Below are positions 10,200-22,610 of a DNA stretch of 64,000 nucleotides, one piece after another. The stretch comes from Panopea generosa (Eukaryota > Mollusca > Bivalvia > Adapedonta > Hiatellidae): assembly GCA_029582155.1 (NCBI GenBank), contig CM055897.1, forward strand, positions 8,326,507 to 8,390,506. The letters run 5' to 3'. The notes under the pieces are model-generated. The model was not told the DNA's origin and searched no databases. It was given only the letters and a program-made list of their open reading frames with translations. A program made the translations under genes and the position numbers. Position 1 is the first letter of the stretch. Each line of letters starts with the position of its first letter.

Positions 10200-10400
10200 G
10201 ATGCTCGCCTTAAGGTCTCAAAACACAGTTGAATTGTGTTTTTTATATATATAAAATAAGGTCTAGGATTTCCATGGTAAAAAAAAGAATTCCAGATAGA
10301 TTTTTTTTCATAGCAGGAATGTAAACCCACATAAAAATGCACAATAACTGGTAGGTTGACCATGTTGTTATTTTTAAAAAAAAAGGTGCAGTGACACCCT
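10200..10400 (-). repeat. Dispersed repeat (related to 29395-29600 and 19010-19230)
   Basis: Shares 'aggtct.a..acacag', 'tctagg.tttccat', 'agcaggaatgt', a T-run and 'cggtgacacccc'-type blocks with 29395-29600, in the same order. A more diverged relative is at 19010-19230. The class is unknown. Confidence 0.6.
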
Positions 10401-10479
10401 GAAGTTTTTTGACATGCATATGTTGAAATCCTATAAAAGTCACTTTTTTAACACCATGATGTCTTATTGCAATATATCC

Positions 10480-10560
10480 ATACCAGCTTCGAACCTTCGA
10501 CCTCCCGCTTCCGAGGCAGACGCATTAACCACTAGGTCACGGAAGACGGAGAGCACGTTA
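10480..10560 (-). repeat. tRNA-like SINE head
   Basis: On the minus strand it has an A-box-like 'gacctagtggttaatgcg', an anticodon-arm-like 'gtctgcctcggaagc' and a B-box-like 'ggtcgaaggttcgaag'. The 3' acceptor half does not pair with the 5' half, so it is a tRNA-derived repeat and not a tRNA gene. Confidence 0.55.
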
Positions 10561-10568
10561 TATATATA

Positions 10569-10800
10569 CAGTAGAACTTCGTTGGCTCGAACAGGGATGG
10601 CTGGAACACCACACATGGCTCGAACCACTTATCTGATCCCGGTCGAAATACTATTTAAATTCTATTATTCTACCTCCGATGGCTTGAACACCAAGTCGAA
10701 CTAGAAATTAGGTCCAGCCAACATATTTACCTGTATTTTGACACTCTTTGTTCGAACTAGTTTGTTCAGTCCCGCCATGTTCGATCCATCGAAGTTCTGT
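10569..10800. mobile_element. Tigger/pogo-like MITE, decayed right end
   Basis: It begins TA|CAGTAGAACTTCGTTGGCTC. The CAGTAGAAC start and TA target are typical of pogo/Tigger-type Tc1-mariner elements. The right end 'gttcgatccatcgaagttctg' is the matching inverted repeat, with its terminal bases damaged. It is homologous to 11471-11682. Confidence 0.75.
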
Positions 10801-11415
10801 ATTCATCTTTGTATACTTGGAATAAGTTCTATCATTCCGATACAACTCAGGAAATTAATATATAATTTGCACTTAGTATCGAATATCTGCCATATATAAT
10901 GTTTTTCAACCATTTACAAGAGTTATGCACTTTTTTCAACACAAGAACAAAACTAGTCTTAACATATGCTATGGTAATGTTACTTTACGTAATAAGTATA
11001 TATTATTTTATTAGAAACAGTTTTAAGTGAAAATTGCAGCGTGTCCCTTTAAAGTATTTTAGTAAGCTAAAAAATGTGAATTGCTGATATATTATGTAGC
11101 AGTTTTACAAATCTTTTTGCTTTGATAAGTAATACTGCAATTATCTAAAGCTTTATATTCCTTCTAGTGTTTCATGTTGAAGAAAGTTAACACTTAAAAA
11201 AATCACAAACTATATGTTACAGATCATGTCATGTTAATACACTATTGAAACACGCAATATGTTTAAAAACAGATATTGAACAATACAATCTGCAAAATCA
11301 TTCATATCTATATCAAGACTTCTTACCTGCAGTAAAGTACAAGGTTATGGTTATCTCTACCTGTAAACAAGTCAATTATGTTATTGTAGAGATTTGCCTT
11401 TTGAGCCAGTTAGTC
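10801..11415. other. Intergenic, nothing recognised
   Basis: AT-rich with no gene. It ends at the outer edge of the palindrome arm at 11416. Confidence 0.5.
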
Positions 11416-11470
11416 ACTTACGGATGTTGTCATAATCATTTGAATAAGTGACTTACAAAAGGTGATTATA
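11416..11470 (+). repeat. Left arm of perfect 55-bp inverted repeat
   Basis: This arm begins 'acttacggatg' and ends 'gattata'. It is the exact reverse complement, over 55 of 55 bases, of 11683-11737. The arms directly flank the MITE at 11471-11682. Confidence 0.95.
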
Positions 11471-11682
11471 CAGTAAAACTTTGTTGGCTCGAACACGAAT
11501 GGCTAGAACACCATATATAGTTCGAACCACTTATCTAGTTCCGCCCGAAATCCTATTTCGATGTATATGCATGAACATATTTGGTATGATGTTAAATAAT
11601 GAAACAATGCTTGGCTCGATAAACCCTTAGCTCGAACTATTGTGTCCAGTCCCGTCGGGTTCGAGCCATCAAAGTTCTACTG
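11471..11682. mobile_element. Tigger/pogo-like MITE (212 bp), both ends present
   Basis: The left end is 'cagtaaaactttgttggctc' and the right end is 'gagccatcaaagttctactg'. These are inverted repeats, and TA lies directly outside both ends, which fits a TA target duplication. There is no coding capacity. It is related to 10569-10800. Confidence 0.88.
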
Positions 11683-11737
11683 TATAATCACCTTTTGTAA
11701 GTCACTTATTCAAATGATTATGACAACATCCGTAAGT
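11683..11737 (-). repeat. Right arm of perfect 55-bp inverted repeat
   Basis: Exact reverse complement of 11416-11470. If the MITE and one TA are removed, the two arms form a perfect palindrome of about 108 bp centred on that TA. Confidence 0.95.
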
Positions 11738-12463
11738 AAAGTAATCAATAAACAATCGAATTACCTTTGGGGAGTGGTTGCCTCCACTCACTCCCCTCAT
11801 CACCCACCACCCCCACACCCCTCCCCCCAAACACACACACACACACACACACATACCCGGGACATTTGAATCAGATGCTGCATTTTAAAATGTTCGTGTG
11901 AAAATTGAATTCTCTGATGCTAATCCTTATGGTGATAAATAGTCTTATGTTATTTTGTATTACCATTTACCTTATACTGATCCACTCCGTGTCAGGTTTG
12001 GTGGAGAAATGCAAGCTATAGATCTACATAGCTCAAGTTATTTTTGAGAAAATGCAGTGACATATTATACCAACGTTTTCATTAAAACTTGCTTAGATTT
12101 TTGTTTATGTACTGCACTAAAGAGGTTATGTACACTAAACAGGTGTCATTGTACAAAGAATGACAGCTAGTATTACGCATACAATTATAAAACTCTAAAA
12201 ATACCTTTTGAACAAATGTAATAGATATGCACACGAACTGCGCAAATTAAACAGAAAGCGTATCTTTATAGTATATATTTATGCAGACGTTAATATATTT
12301 TTATATTTGGTTTTAAATCCAAAACACAAAATATCTGAATGTCTCGTAATTATATGATTTTAAATAACTTCTATAATGATTTTGTTGCTGAGTATTTTCT
12401 TACTAGAATTAGACTTCATTCATTCCAAAATTAAATATATGTATATATGAGACATGAGCATCC

Positions 12464-12466
<3 letters not shown>
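11738..12466. other. Intergenic with (AC)n
   Basis: Contains a C-rich stretch and an (AC)n run at 11829-11853. The remainder is AT-rich without recognisable content. Confidence 0.6.
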
Positions 12467-12539
<73 letters not shown>

Positions 12540-12540
12540 C
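12467..12540 (+). repeat. (TC)n / (TTTC)n microsatellite
   Basis: About 53 bp of pure TC followed by about 20 bp of TTTC units. The Arg/Glu and Leu/Ser open frames over it are artefacts. Confidence 0.97.
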
Positions 12541-12599
12541 TGTCGTCTATCATTAAGTGTTCTAATATTCTTCTATACCATAACTTTATCATGTTGATA

Positions 12600-12855
12600 T
12601 TTCCATTTATCGTCGTCACAGTTTTCTCTATTGGCGACGCCTCCAGAAGAGTATAAGTAATTTTTAGAGTTTTAGAGGATTGTGCGGAGATACAGAATAC
12701 CCTTTTGTAGTGTCCCCGATTCTTTTACATGACCGATGAAAGCACCTTTACATGGGATCTCCATTTTTGTTAAAGTCTCATCCAAAATACTGATAAGAAT
12801 TTTCAGATGTAGGAGCGGGGGATCGAACCTGCTACTCCTGGGTTCGAAGTAACTT
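12600..12855 (-). repeat. tRNA-derived SINE (family 3)
   Basis: On the minus strand it has a tRNA-like block around 'ggttcgatcccccgctcct', then a tail through 'agactttaac', 'catgtaaaagaa' and 'ggcgtcgccaatag'. The same order occurs on the plus strand at 49455-49735 ('ggttcgatccctcgctcttc', 'gagactttaacac', 'catgtaaaagaacc', 'ggagatgtcgcc'). Confidence 0.65.
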
Positions 12856-13019
12856 TATCCTCACTTTCACTTTCTCCTTTTATATTCTCTCCCTATACAC
12901 CTTTGTGCTCAAAACCTTACTACACAAACACACCAGTACCAGTGTCTCTGACTTAAGCAACACCGTGAAAAAACACACGTTGGTAACTTCATTACACCGA
13001 GAAAAATATTATTTAAACT

Positions 13020-13125
13020 CATCTAAACATATGCGGATAAAAGGTCTTGCTCAAAGACATTACACATAGCCATGGCGGGGTAGCTCTATGGCCCAAACAC
13101 TCCACGAATCAGGCGCTTCAGGAAA
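13020..13125 (-). repeat. tRNA-derived SINE fragment (family 4)
   Basis: 'gcggataaaaggtcttgctc', 'aaagacattacacatagcc' and 'atggcgggg' match the better copies at 45945-46125 and 59640-59795. All three lie on the minus strand. Confidence 0.6.
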
Positions 13126-13199
13126 ATGTTAGTAGCATATTTACAAAAGGCAAACTTATATTTTGTGTTAACCAAAACTTCGATCATTATTAATTTATA

Positions 13200-16100
13200 T
13201 CAAGTTACACATTCTACTTGTGTGGTTAACGCGTTTGACACTTAAAATAAGACAAACGCTACGTACAAGATAATCACAAACATCTTCACGTGTAGGGTAA
13301 CTACACGTTTGGTACCTTAATTACACAAGACAAAGTATCACATGCTTGATAACTACACGTTGTTATTTAAGTTACACAAGACAATAGCTACATGTACTCG
13401 CATGATAACCATCCGTTGAAGATCTTTATTACACGAGGCAAGTGCTACCTGTAATATAGACACATGTTTAGAACATAAGACAAGCACAAATTGAATGATG
13501 ACCACCCAGTCGATACTTTAATTGCACAAAACAATCACCAACGGCATGATAAAGAAGTAAATTAAAAAAACGACAAGTACCAACTGCATGAGAACTTACG
13601 CATTTGATACCTAAATTACACTAGACAAGCACCAACTGCATCATAAGCACACATTTGGTACCTAAGTAACACAAAGCGTCAAGGCCGTGAAAATAACACT
13701 TTTGGTACCTTAATTACATAAGACAAGCGCTACTAACATGATTAGCTTGTGTTTGGTACCTAACACAGTAAAAGCACCAACGAAATGAAAAACAAACGTT
13801 TGGTAACTAAATATCACAAGGCAAGCATTAACTGCATGATAAGCACACGTTTGGTACCTTAATAACACAAGGCAAGCACACGTTTGGTACCTAAATAACA
13901 CAAGGCAAGCACACGTTTGGTACCTAAATAACAAAAGGCAAGCACTAACTGCATGATAAGCACACGTTTTGGTACCTAAATAACACAAGGCAAGCACTAA
14001 CTGCATGATAAGCACACGTTTTGGTACCTAAATAACACAAGGCAAGCACTAACTGCATGATAAGCACACATTTTGGTACCTAAATAACACAAGGCAAGTA
14101 CTAACTGCATGATAAGCACACGTTTTGGTACCTAAATATCACAAGGCAAGTACTAACTGCATGGTAAGCACACGTTTTGGTACCTAAATAACACAAGGCA
14201 AGCACTAACTGCATGATTAGCACACGTTTGGTGTCTAAATAACACAAGGCAAGCACTAACTGCATGATAAGCACACGTTTTGGTACCTAAATAACACAAG
14301 GCAAGTACTAACTGCATGATTAGCACACGTTTGGGGCCTAAATAACACAAGGCAAGCATTAACTGCATGATAAGCACACGTTTGGTACCTAAATAACACA
14401 AGGCAAGCACACGTTTGGTACCTAAAAAACACAAGGCTAGCACTAACTGCATGATAAGCACACGATTTGGTACCTAAATAACACAAGCCAAGTACTAACT
14501 GCATGATTAGCACACGTTTGGTGTCTAAATAACACAAGGCAAGCACTAACTGCATGATAAGCACACGTTTTGGTACCTAAATAACACAAGGCAAGCACTA
14601 ACTGCATGATAAGCACACGTTTTGGTACCTAAATAACACAAGGCAAGTACTAACTGCATGATTAGCACACGTTTGGTGTCTAAATAACACAAGGCAAGCA
14701 CTAACTGCATGATTAGCACACGTTTGGTGTCTAAATAACACAAGGCAAGCACTAACTGCATGATAAGCACACGTTTTGGTACCTAAATAACACAAGGCAA
14801 GTACTAACTGCATGATTAGCACACGTTTGGTGTCTAAATAACACAAGGCAAGCACTAACTGCATGATTAGCACACGTTTGATGCCTTAATAACACAAAGC
14901 AAGCACTAACTGCATGATAAACACACGTTTGGTGTCTAAATAACACAAGGCAAGCACTAACTGCATGATAAGCACACGTTTGATGCCTTAATAACACAAG
15001 GCAAGCACTAACTGCATGATAAGCACACGTTTGATGCCTTAATAACACAAGGCAAGCACTAACTGCATGATAAGCACTCGTTTGATGCCTTAATAACACA
15101 AGGCAACCACTAACTGCATAAGCACACGTGTGGTGTCTAAATAACATAAGGCAAGCACTAACTGCATGATTAGCACACGCTTGATGCCTTAATAACACAA
15201 GGCAAGCACTAACTGCATGATAAGCACACGTTTGGTACCTAAATAACACAAGGCAAGCACTAACTGCATGATAAGCACACGTTTTGGTACCTAAATAACA
15301 CAAGGCAAGCACTAACTGCATGATTAGCACTCGTTTGATGCCTTAATAACACAAGGCAACCACTAACTGCATAAGCACACGTGTGGTGTCTAAATAACAC
15401 AAGGCAAGCACTAACTGCATGATTAGCACACGCTTGATGCCTTAATAACACAAGGCAAGCACTAACTGCATGATAAGCACACGTTTGGTACCTAAATAAC
15501 ACAAGGCAAGCACTAACTGCATGATAAGCACACGTTTTGGTACCTAAATAACACAAGGCAAGTACTAACTGCATGATTAGCACACGTTTGGTGTCTAAAT
15601 AACACAAGGCAAGCACTAACTGCATGATTAGCACACGTTTGATGCCTTAATAACACAAAGCAAGCACTAACTGCATGATAAACACACGTTTGGTGTCTAA
15701 ATAACACAAGGCAAGCACTAACTGCATGATAAGCACACGTTTGATGCCTTAATAACACAAGGCAAGTACTAACTGCATAATCAGCACACGTTTGGTACCT
15801 AAATAACACAAGGCAAGCACTAACTGCATGATTAGCACACGTTTGGTACCTAAATAACACAAGGCAAGCACTAACTGCATGATTAGCACTCGTTTGATGC
15901 CTTAATAACACAAGGCAACCACTAACTGCATAAGCACACGTGTGTTGTCTAAATAACACAAGGCAAGCACTAACTGCATGATAAGCACACGTTTGGTGTC
16001 TAAATAACACAAGGCAAGCACTAACAGCATGATTAGCACACGCTTGATGCCTTAATAACACAAGGCTAGTACTAACTTCATCATAAGCACACGTTTGGTA

Positions 16101-16612
16101 CCTAAATAACACAAGGCAAGTACTAACTGCATGATAAGCACACGTTTGGTGTCTAAATAACACAAGGCAAACACTAACTGCATGATAAGCACACGTTTGG
16201 TGCCTAATAACACAAGGCAAGCACCAACTGCATGATAAGCACACGTTTGACGCATAAATTGCTAACAACAAGCCTTATATGCATGATAAGCACGTGTATG
16301 GTTCTTAAAATATACAAGACATGCACAAACGGCATGATATGCACACGCTTGGTACCTGAATTACACAATTAAAAAACTAACAACATGAGAACCACACGTT
16401 CGGTACCTAAATTGCATAAGAAAAGCACCAACGGCATGTAGATGACACGATAGGTACCTAAATTACACATGACAAGACCCAATGCATGATAAGCACACGT
16501 TTGTACCTAAATTATACAAGACAAGTGTTACTTGCATAATAAGCACTTAATGCGTGTTTGGTATTTAAATTACGCAAGAAAAGCACTAACTGCATGATAA
16601 GCACACGTTTCG
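13200..16612. repeat. 51/52-bp satellite array
   Basis: More than 60 head-to-tail units of 51-52 bp with landmarks 'gcacacgtttggtacc', 'taaataacacaaggcaagc' and 'actaactgcatgat'. The outer parts (13200-13830 and 16250-16612) are degenerate and the core is homogeneous. Variant units ('ttgatgcctt', 'ttggtgtct', 'ttttggtacc') recur in order, so the core has higher-order structure. The marker 'cactcgtttgatgcc' occurs at 15075, 15328 and 15887, spaced 253 and 559 bp (5 and 11 units). Since 51 bp is a multiple of three, long repetitive minus-strand open frames appear (up to 252 codons). They have no start context or domain and I do not regard them as genes. Confidence 0.97.
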
Positions 16613-17690
16613 TACCTTTTCTCACTCGATACACAACATCCTTACTCAACTATAGATTTTTCTTATTTGACACTATATTTTCTCAACCGATACACAACAT
16701 CTTTACTGGACTATAGATTTTAATACTGGGCACTAAATTTCCAAATCTATATATACTCAACATCCTTACACAACATTTAATTTCCTTATATGACACTGTT
16801 TTTTCATACGCTTCACTAGATTTTCTCACTGAATACTCAACATATGCGACACTAGATTTTCTCGCTCAATACTCAACATCCTTACATGACATTCAATTTC
16901 CTTATATGACACTTCATTTTCATATGCGACACTAGATTTTCTCGCTCTATACTCAACAACCTTACAGGACATTCAGTTTCCTTATATGACACTATATTTC
17001 CGTATGCAACACTAGATTTTCTCACTCGATACTCAACATCCTTACACGACATTCAATATCCTTATGTGACACTGTATTTTCATACTTGACCCTACAATTT
17101 CTCACTCAGTCGTCAACATCCTTACACGACATTCAATTTCCTTATATGACACTGTATTTTCATACGCGACGTTAGATTTTCTCACTTGATACTCAACATC
17201 CTTACATGACATTCAGTTTCTTTATACGACACTATAATTTCATATGCAACACTATATTTTCTCACTCGACACTCAACATTCTTACACCATATTCAATTTC
17301 CTTATATGACACTTTATTTTCATACGCGACACTACATTTTCTCAGTGAATACTCAACGTATGCGACACTACATTTTCTTACTCAATACTCAACATCCTTA
17401 CATGACATTCAATTTCCTTATATGACACTTTATTGTCATACACGACACTAGATTTTCTCACTCGATACACTACATCCTTACTCAATATAGATTTTTCTTA
17501 CTGGGCACTACATTTTCAAATCTATATATATTCAACATCCTTCCACGGCATTCAAATTTCTTATTTGACTGTATATTTTCTTACGCGACACTAGATTTTC
17601 TCACTCGATACACAACATCCTTACACAATCATAGATTTTTTTACTGGGCACTAGATTTTCTAATCTATATATACTCAATGATTTAGTCAA
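16613..17690. repeat. About 80-bp tandem array
   Basis: Units contain 'ctcactcgatactcaacat', 'ccttacatgacattcaattt', 'ccttatatgacact' and 'tttcatacgcgacactagat'. About a dozen diverged copies abut the 51-bp satellite with no spacer. Each unit has internal similarity between its 'gacact' blocks. Confidence 0.92.
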
Positions 17691-19009
17691 CATTAATTTT
17701 TAAACACCACGCTTAATTTCAAAACTTGAAATTAAAAAAGTGTGTCTAGCATCAATATATGTAAATATGACGTAACACCTTGACGGTGTCAGATTAAACA
17801 TAAATTACTCGTCATTACTCAAAAGCTCTCGTAAATTCCTTCAACATATTAACTTTTATTTTATAAATGTTTTAAATTCCCCAAATATTCATTATTTGAA
17901 GAAAATTAGTATAACTATTAAAAAATAAGGATATGTATGTTGGCAAATTGGCGACTAGATTTTTCGAAAGCGAGGCAAAATATTGTGAAACAAATGCCTG
18001 GATTTAATCTCTTATATATTTCCCTCAAAACACAATGAAAAATATATTTTTATGTTTTTTGTTGAATTATATATTAAATTTGCAATTCTTAAAGGTCATA
18101 AAATAAAAGAATGAAAATTGTTCATTTAGTGTCCAGATCGTTCTGAACGGTGCATGCGTAGAAAGAAATGCGGCGAAATGTTTATTTTCGGAAATGGATA
18201 CATTTTGGAGGAACATTTGTCAAATTAAGCTTATTAAGATAAGTATCAGTGATTGAAATTATAGTATACCAAATGATTATTGTAAAGAATTCATATTGGT
18301 ATTTTTGATATCTTTCTAGAATTAAGGTTTTGAAAAGAACCATTTGACGCCGAAAAATATACATTGCTCGGAAATAAGTAAATTTTGGATGATTTCTTTT
18401 CTGGTAAAAATTATATTGGTAACTTTGAGAATATGATCGATTAAAAATGTATTATATCAAATGAGTTTTTCCAGGTTTTAATGTTTCTTTCTTGAGTATC
18501 TTTCGAGAATTAAGGTTTCAAAGAGAACGATAAAACCGCACATTTTGTCAATATTGATCGATTTTAATTGCGATTTTAAACATTTTATTGGACGAAATAT
18601 TTCTTCTAACCTTTACCAATTTGAAGTTTAGGTATCATGAAACAAATTATTTAAATATCAATATATAATTTACAGTAACACCAGATAAATAAGCATTATT
18701 ATACACCAATAAAGCGTGGACTTTCCGTAGTGCGTGTGAATCTAACGTGATACTGTTTCGCCAGATGTCATTAGCCCAATCTCGAACATAAACTCGGGTT
18801 TTCTGCAAGGTTTATGGTCTGATAAAGCAATTGGTGTAAGAAAAATAATTCTTAACCATATACTTAGTGAATAAGGGTCATTTGAAATTAAGGAAAAACT
18901 GGGGTTTTGGCCGGTTTCGGACCAAAAATAGATTTTTTTCATCAATTTCAATCCGTGACCATATCTTTATTAATTCACATACACGGTTTAATTTTGGTAT
19001 CATTATTTA
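17691..19009. other. Intergenic, weak tandem duplication at 18170-18560
   Basis: Two or three diverged blocks share 'cggaaat..a.a.attttgga' and 'agaattaaggttt.aaagagaac'. Otherwise it is AT-rich without a supportable gene. Confidence 0.5.
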
Positions 19010-19230
19010 GGTCTCACTACACAGTCAGATTCCACTATATAATCTATGTAAAACAGTGTCTGCCTGTTTCACTTTTTTTTTTACACATAATTTTTTTTTA
19101 AAAGTGGTTTCTTTCCAGAGAACGAATGTATTTCTACCTAGAAATGCACATTAACTGGCATGTTGTCCACGTTGGTTTTTTTAAATGCAGCGAAGTCTGT
19201 CACTTCACTTTTTATTAAAAAGCAGTCCAT
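19010..19230. repeat. Diverged copy of the 29395-29600 repeat
   Basis: Shares 'ctcactacacag', a T-run and the 'gcacattaactggcatgttg' block, which resembles 'gcacaataactggtaggttg' at 10339-10358. Similarity is partial. Confidence 0.45.
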
Positions 19231-19639
19231 GCTTGTCCGTAAAATCAAATAAAACTCATTTCGTGTTGATCCAGTGGAGTCTCATCTCTGTATATTTTAG
19301 CCAAGACTTCGTTTAAAACATCTGGAAAAAATCATAATTTCTTTGAACCACTTTCAAAACAAACCAAACCGAATAACGCAGTTTTTTTTTCTGGCGTAAG
19401 AATCATGTTACCGTGGCTCAAAGGGGGCATAACTGTGTAGTGAGACGTTTAGAGAAACATGTCTATTTTCCGGATATTACCTAACCGGATATTAACCTAA
19501 CCGTTTTTCTGGTGGCGGAATAAAGCGTGTAAAATATATATATTGTAGTGCTCATTGTTCTGTATTTTATCCGAAAGTGGCCAAAACTCCTGTTTTTTTC
19601 CTTAATTTAAAATGATCCTAAATCACTTGGTATATGGTT

Positions 19640-21910
19640 TAGAATTATTTTTCTTACACCAACCGCTTCATTTTTACCATGTGCAGAAAAACAGAGTTAA
19701 AGTTCAAGGTCGAGTTACTCTGATGCATGTTTGAGCATGACGAACATGCCAATAACCGTAGTTTGTGATATGTTTGATTTGTGGAGGCTGTATGCAATGG
19801 GTTTCTCTAAAGAATTATATTATGTAAAATCATCTCTCGAGTGCTAAGAATAAGGTACTGGGGATGCGTGGAACATGGTGAAAACTTTTGAAAAAGTCAT
19901 ATTTGCCGGTTTGAGATTTTTGAAAAAAAAATCTTATCAGAACCCATCAATCTGGATATCAGAGTGTACGTAGATGTTCCCTGTATGGATTGAACGACCA
20001 CCAACAACTACACGTGCATGTTCGAAGCACGTGCGCTACAGCATAAAGAGTAAAAATAAAATTAATTTTTGCGCTTAGGTAGTCTTTGCCCGTGCCGGTC
20101 GTATATGAGTTTTTGAAAATATACATATTCCGATAAAAAATGGTACAAAAATCAGAGCTGAAGACCAATTATTAAGGCCTTTTGAACTTTTTGAAAATGA
20201 TGAATTTTGGCTTTTTCAAAAAAAGCCATGCTAAGACTTGCCATGTTGAAATCGCTGCCAAGAGCTCATTCCTTGACCGATTTTGTTTAACTTGGTATCA
20301 TTGTGTAGGTATGCCTAAATGGTTCAGTTTCTAGGCGGCGCCAGCGGGTCTAAGTTCAGATTGGACTCTGTAAGGGGGCGGAAAAAATAAATCACTCATG
20401 GAATGGGTTTATAATATGTTGTAGTTTTAACGTTTCTAAGCAACTTTTGTTTTTAAACAAATAAGCTATCTACTACCGTTTCGCCAGAAACGCGCCCGTG
20501 CCGACACGTGCATGGCGGTAATGGGGGTCTCATGTTCAAACCCCTGTACTGAGCTCATTCTAGATATGTTTTTAACCCAAATAAAGGATTTGGCAGGTAT
20601 TGAGTAGCTCTTGAGGTTGGTACAATTTTTGTTTTAAATGATGGCCGCCATGTGTCACCAGCGGGCCTAGAAATTAGGTCATGTTGTAGCACGTGCTGGA
20701 AAATGAAAGCCACAAGCATTTGGGTCGTATTCAAATATATTGTAGATAATTTCATTCAGTGCAACATTTGTTCTTAAAGTGATAAACTATCTGTCTTTAT
20801 TTAGTCAAAAACGCGTCCCGTGCATACCTGTACAATTCAACCCAACTCAACATATTTGGTCAATTATAGGTGCCATGTTCAAACCACTGCCCAGAGGCCA
20901 TTTCTTTTCGAAATTTGATGATCTTGGTGTCGTTCGGCAGGTATTGAATATATCTTATGCTTGTTGTACCTCATTGACCCGAATGCACTCGATCAAGGTC
21001 ATCCCCGTGGCTTAGAACTGAGATGGTCATCCTGGCACGTGCGCCATTTTGAGAGCCACGTGCATTGATTTTATTTCATAAATATTATAAAGAATTTAAT
21101 TATTAGCAACTTTTGTCTATAAACTATATGGCTAACTCAAACTGTTTAGCCAGTAGAGCCATAACCCCAACTCACATACTGTCAGCCGGAGGATCAAAAA
21201 GAGCTTGAACCTGTGCCGAGAGGCTATTTCCGGTCCGATTTTTTCAAGTTTGGTAACATTGGAAAAGTTTCGGCGAACTTTATAAAGTGGCGTCAAGTTT
21301 TTTAAAAAAATCCAAAACCCGTGCCCTTGCACGTGCAATAAAAAAAGAAATAATAAACCTAGGGTAAAAATATGCATTTTTATTAGCTCAATCTCGTCAA
21401 AAAAGGCTAGTTTATTTTTACCGTTTCGAAAAATAACTAACTTTCTTTTATATAGCTTGGGTCAAAATTGGTAACACGTGCTAAAAAATGAGAGGCATGT
21501 GCATTGAGTTCTTTTTAATATATGTTGTAGAACACGTGATTTTGAGCAACTTTTGTTCTAAGAGTTTTCAGCTTTCTGTCTTCGTTCAGTCAGAACTTTC
21601 GGGTATCATGTTCAAATTCCGTTACTGAGCTCATTCGTGTGACGATTTTAACAAAAACAAAGGATATGACAGATAGTAAGGTAGCTCTTGAGGTTGGTAC
21701 AATTCTTTTTTAAAAAAAAAAGTGGCCGCAGAGAGTCGCCAGCGGGCCTTAAACTTAGGTCATGTTGTAGCATGTGTCGGAAAATTAGAGGCACGTGCAT
21801 TTGGGGTGATTTCGTTTATGTTGTAGAGAGTTTAATTTTGAGCAATTTTTGTTCTTAAAGTGATTATCTAACTGTCTCCGTTTAGTCAAAAACAGGAAAT
21901 CTACCATCTT
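19640..21910. repeat. 300-400 bp tandem array rich in CACGTG
   Basis: About five diverged units carry the anchors 'gttcaaacc.ctg..cagagg', 'ggcaggtattgagtagctc', 'gagccacgtgcattg' and 'gagcaacttttgttcttaaag'. At least ten CACGTG hexamers occur between 20011 and 21797: 20011, 20028, 20505, 20690, 21036, 21057, 21330, 21475, 21533 and 21792. There is no intact gene in it. Short open frames are not conserved between units. Confidence 0.75.
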
Positions 21911-22184
21911 TGGTAACAGAGTGTAAGAGTTCACATATATGAAAAACTTATGGCTAGCTTGAGAGGGATTATTTACTTTAATTATTTGATGTAATTAAAT
22001 ATTAAAATTTAACAGATAACATTTTAACCAGATTTTGTATAGCCTACACAGATGTGTCTTGTTCTAGAAAGCCAGTGTGGTTCCGGCTAAGAATAGAATC
22101 GCTGTCGATCTCTGCAGAGGGTTAAGAATCCTCCGGGGTGTCACGTTCATTTTATCATTTTTTATCATGTTCACTAGTGTTAAA

Positions 22185-22500
22185 TTACCAACCCCTGTGT
22201 GGTTCCAGGGAGTCATATAAGTGATGGCAAGAATAGATTACAGTGGCTCCTGCATATCGTAGGAAGCGACAATTTGAGTAATACAAGAGAATTTTGCTGA
22301 AACTCTGCAGTTCTGCAGGTATCAAGGTTCTAGGTTCATTCTGCATATTCATTTGTTTTTGTATTTTTTTAAATCTGTAAGTCAATACGTTTTGTTTGTA
22401 CATGCAGAGTGAACCTGGAATCTTAATTCCTGTTGGTGTCGAATGACCAATAATGTGTTGGTACGCCGTAAAACACAATGCATTCATTCTTGTTCTTGTA
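22185..22500 (-). repeat. Dispersed repeat (inverse copy at 58370-58690)
   Basis: Landmarks are 'gtgtggttccagggagtcat', 'tgctgaaactctgcag', 'caggtatcaaggttc', 'cctgttggtgtcgaatgacc' and 'gtgttggtac'. They recur in reverse complement at 58370-58690, and a fragment lies at 56111-56205. The class is unknown. It resembles a SINE or other short non-autonomous element. Confidence 0.75.
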
Positions 22501-22610
22501 ACTGGGATTGCTTAATGTCGTTTAAGGCAAGTGTTGTCATTTTTTTTCCATGTTTAGTAAGAAAGACAATTCATTTGCAGCTTGGTTTTGGTAATCCCTT
22601 GTGCAGAGAC

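Noticed and set aside
13710..16271. Long repetitive minus-strand open frames (up to 252 codons)
   Set aside because: They lie entirely in the 51-bp satellite. They stay open because the period is a multiple of three, and there is no domain, promoter or splice context.
13200..17690. Centromere satellite tied to the nearby cenH3 gene
   Set aside because: Proximity of a cenH3 gene to a satellite has no functional meaning, and the array is only a few kilobases.
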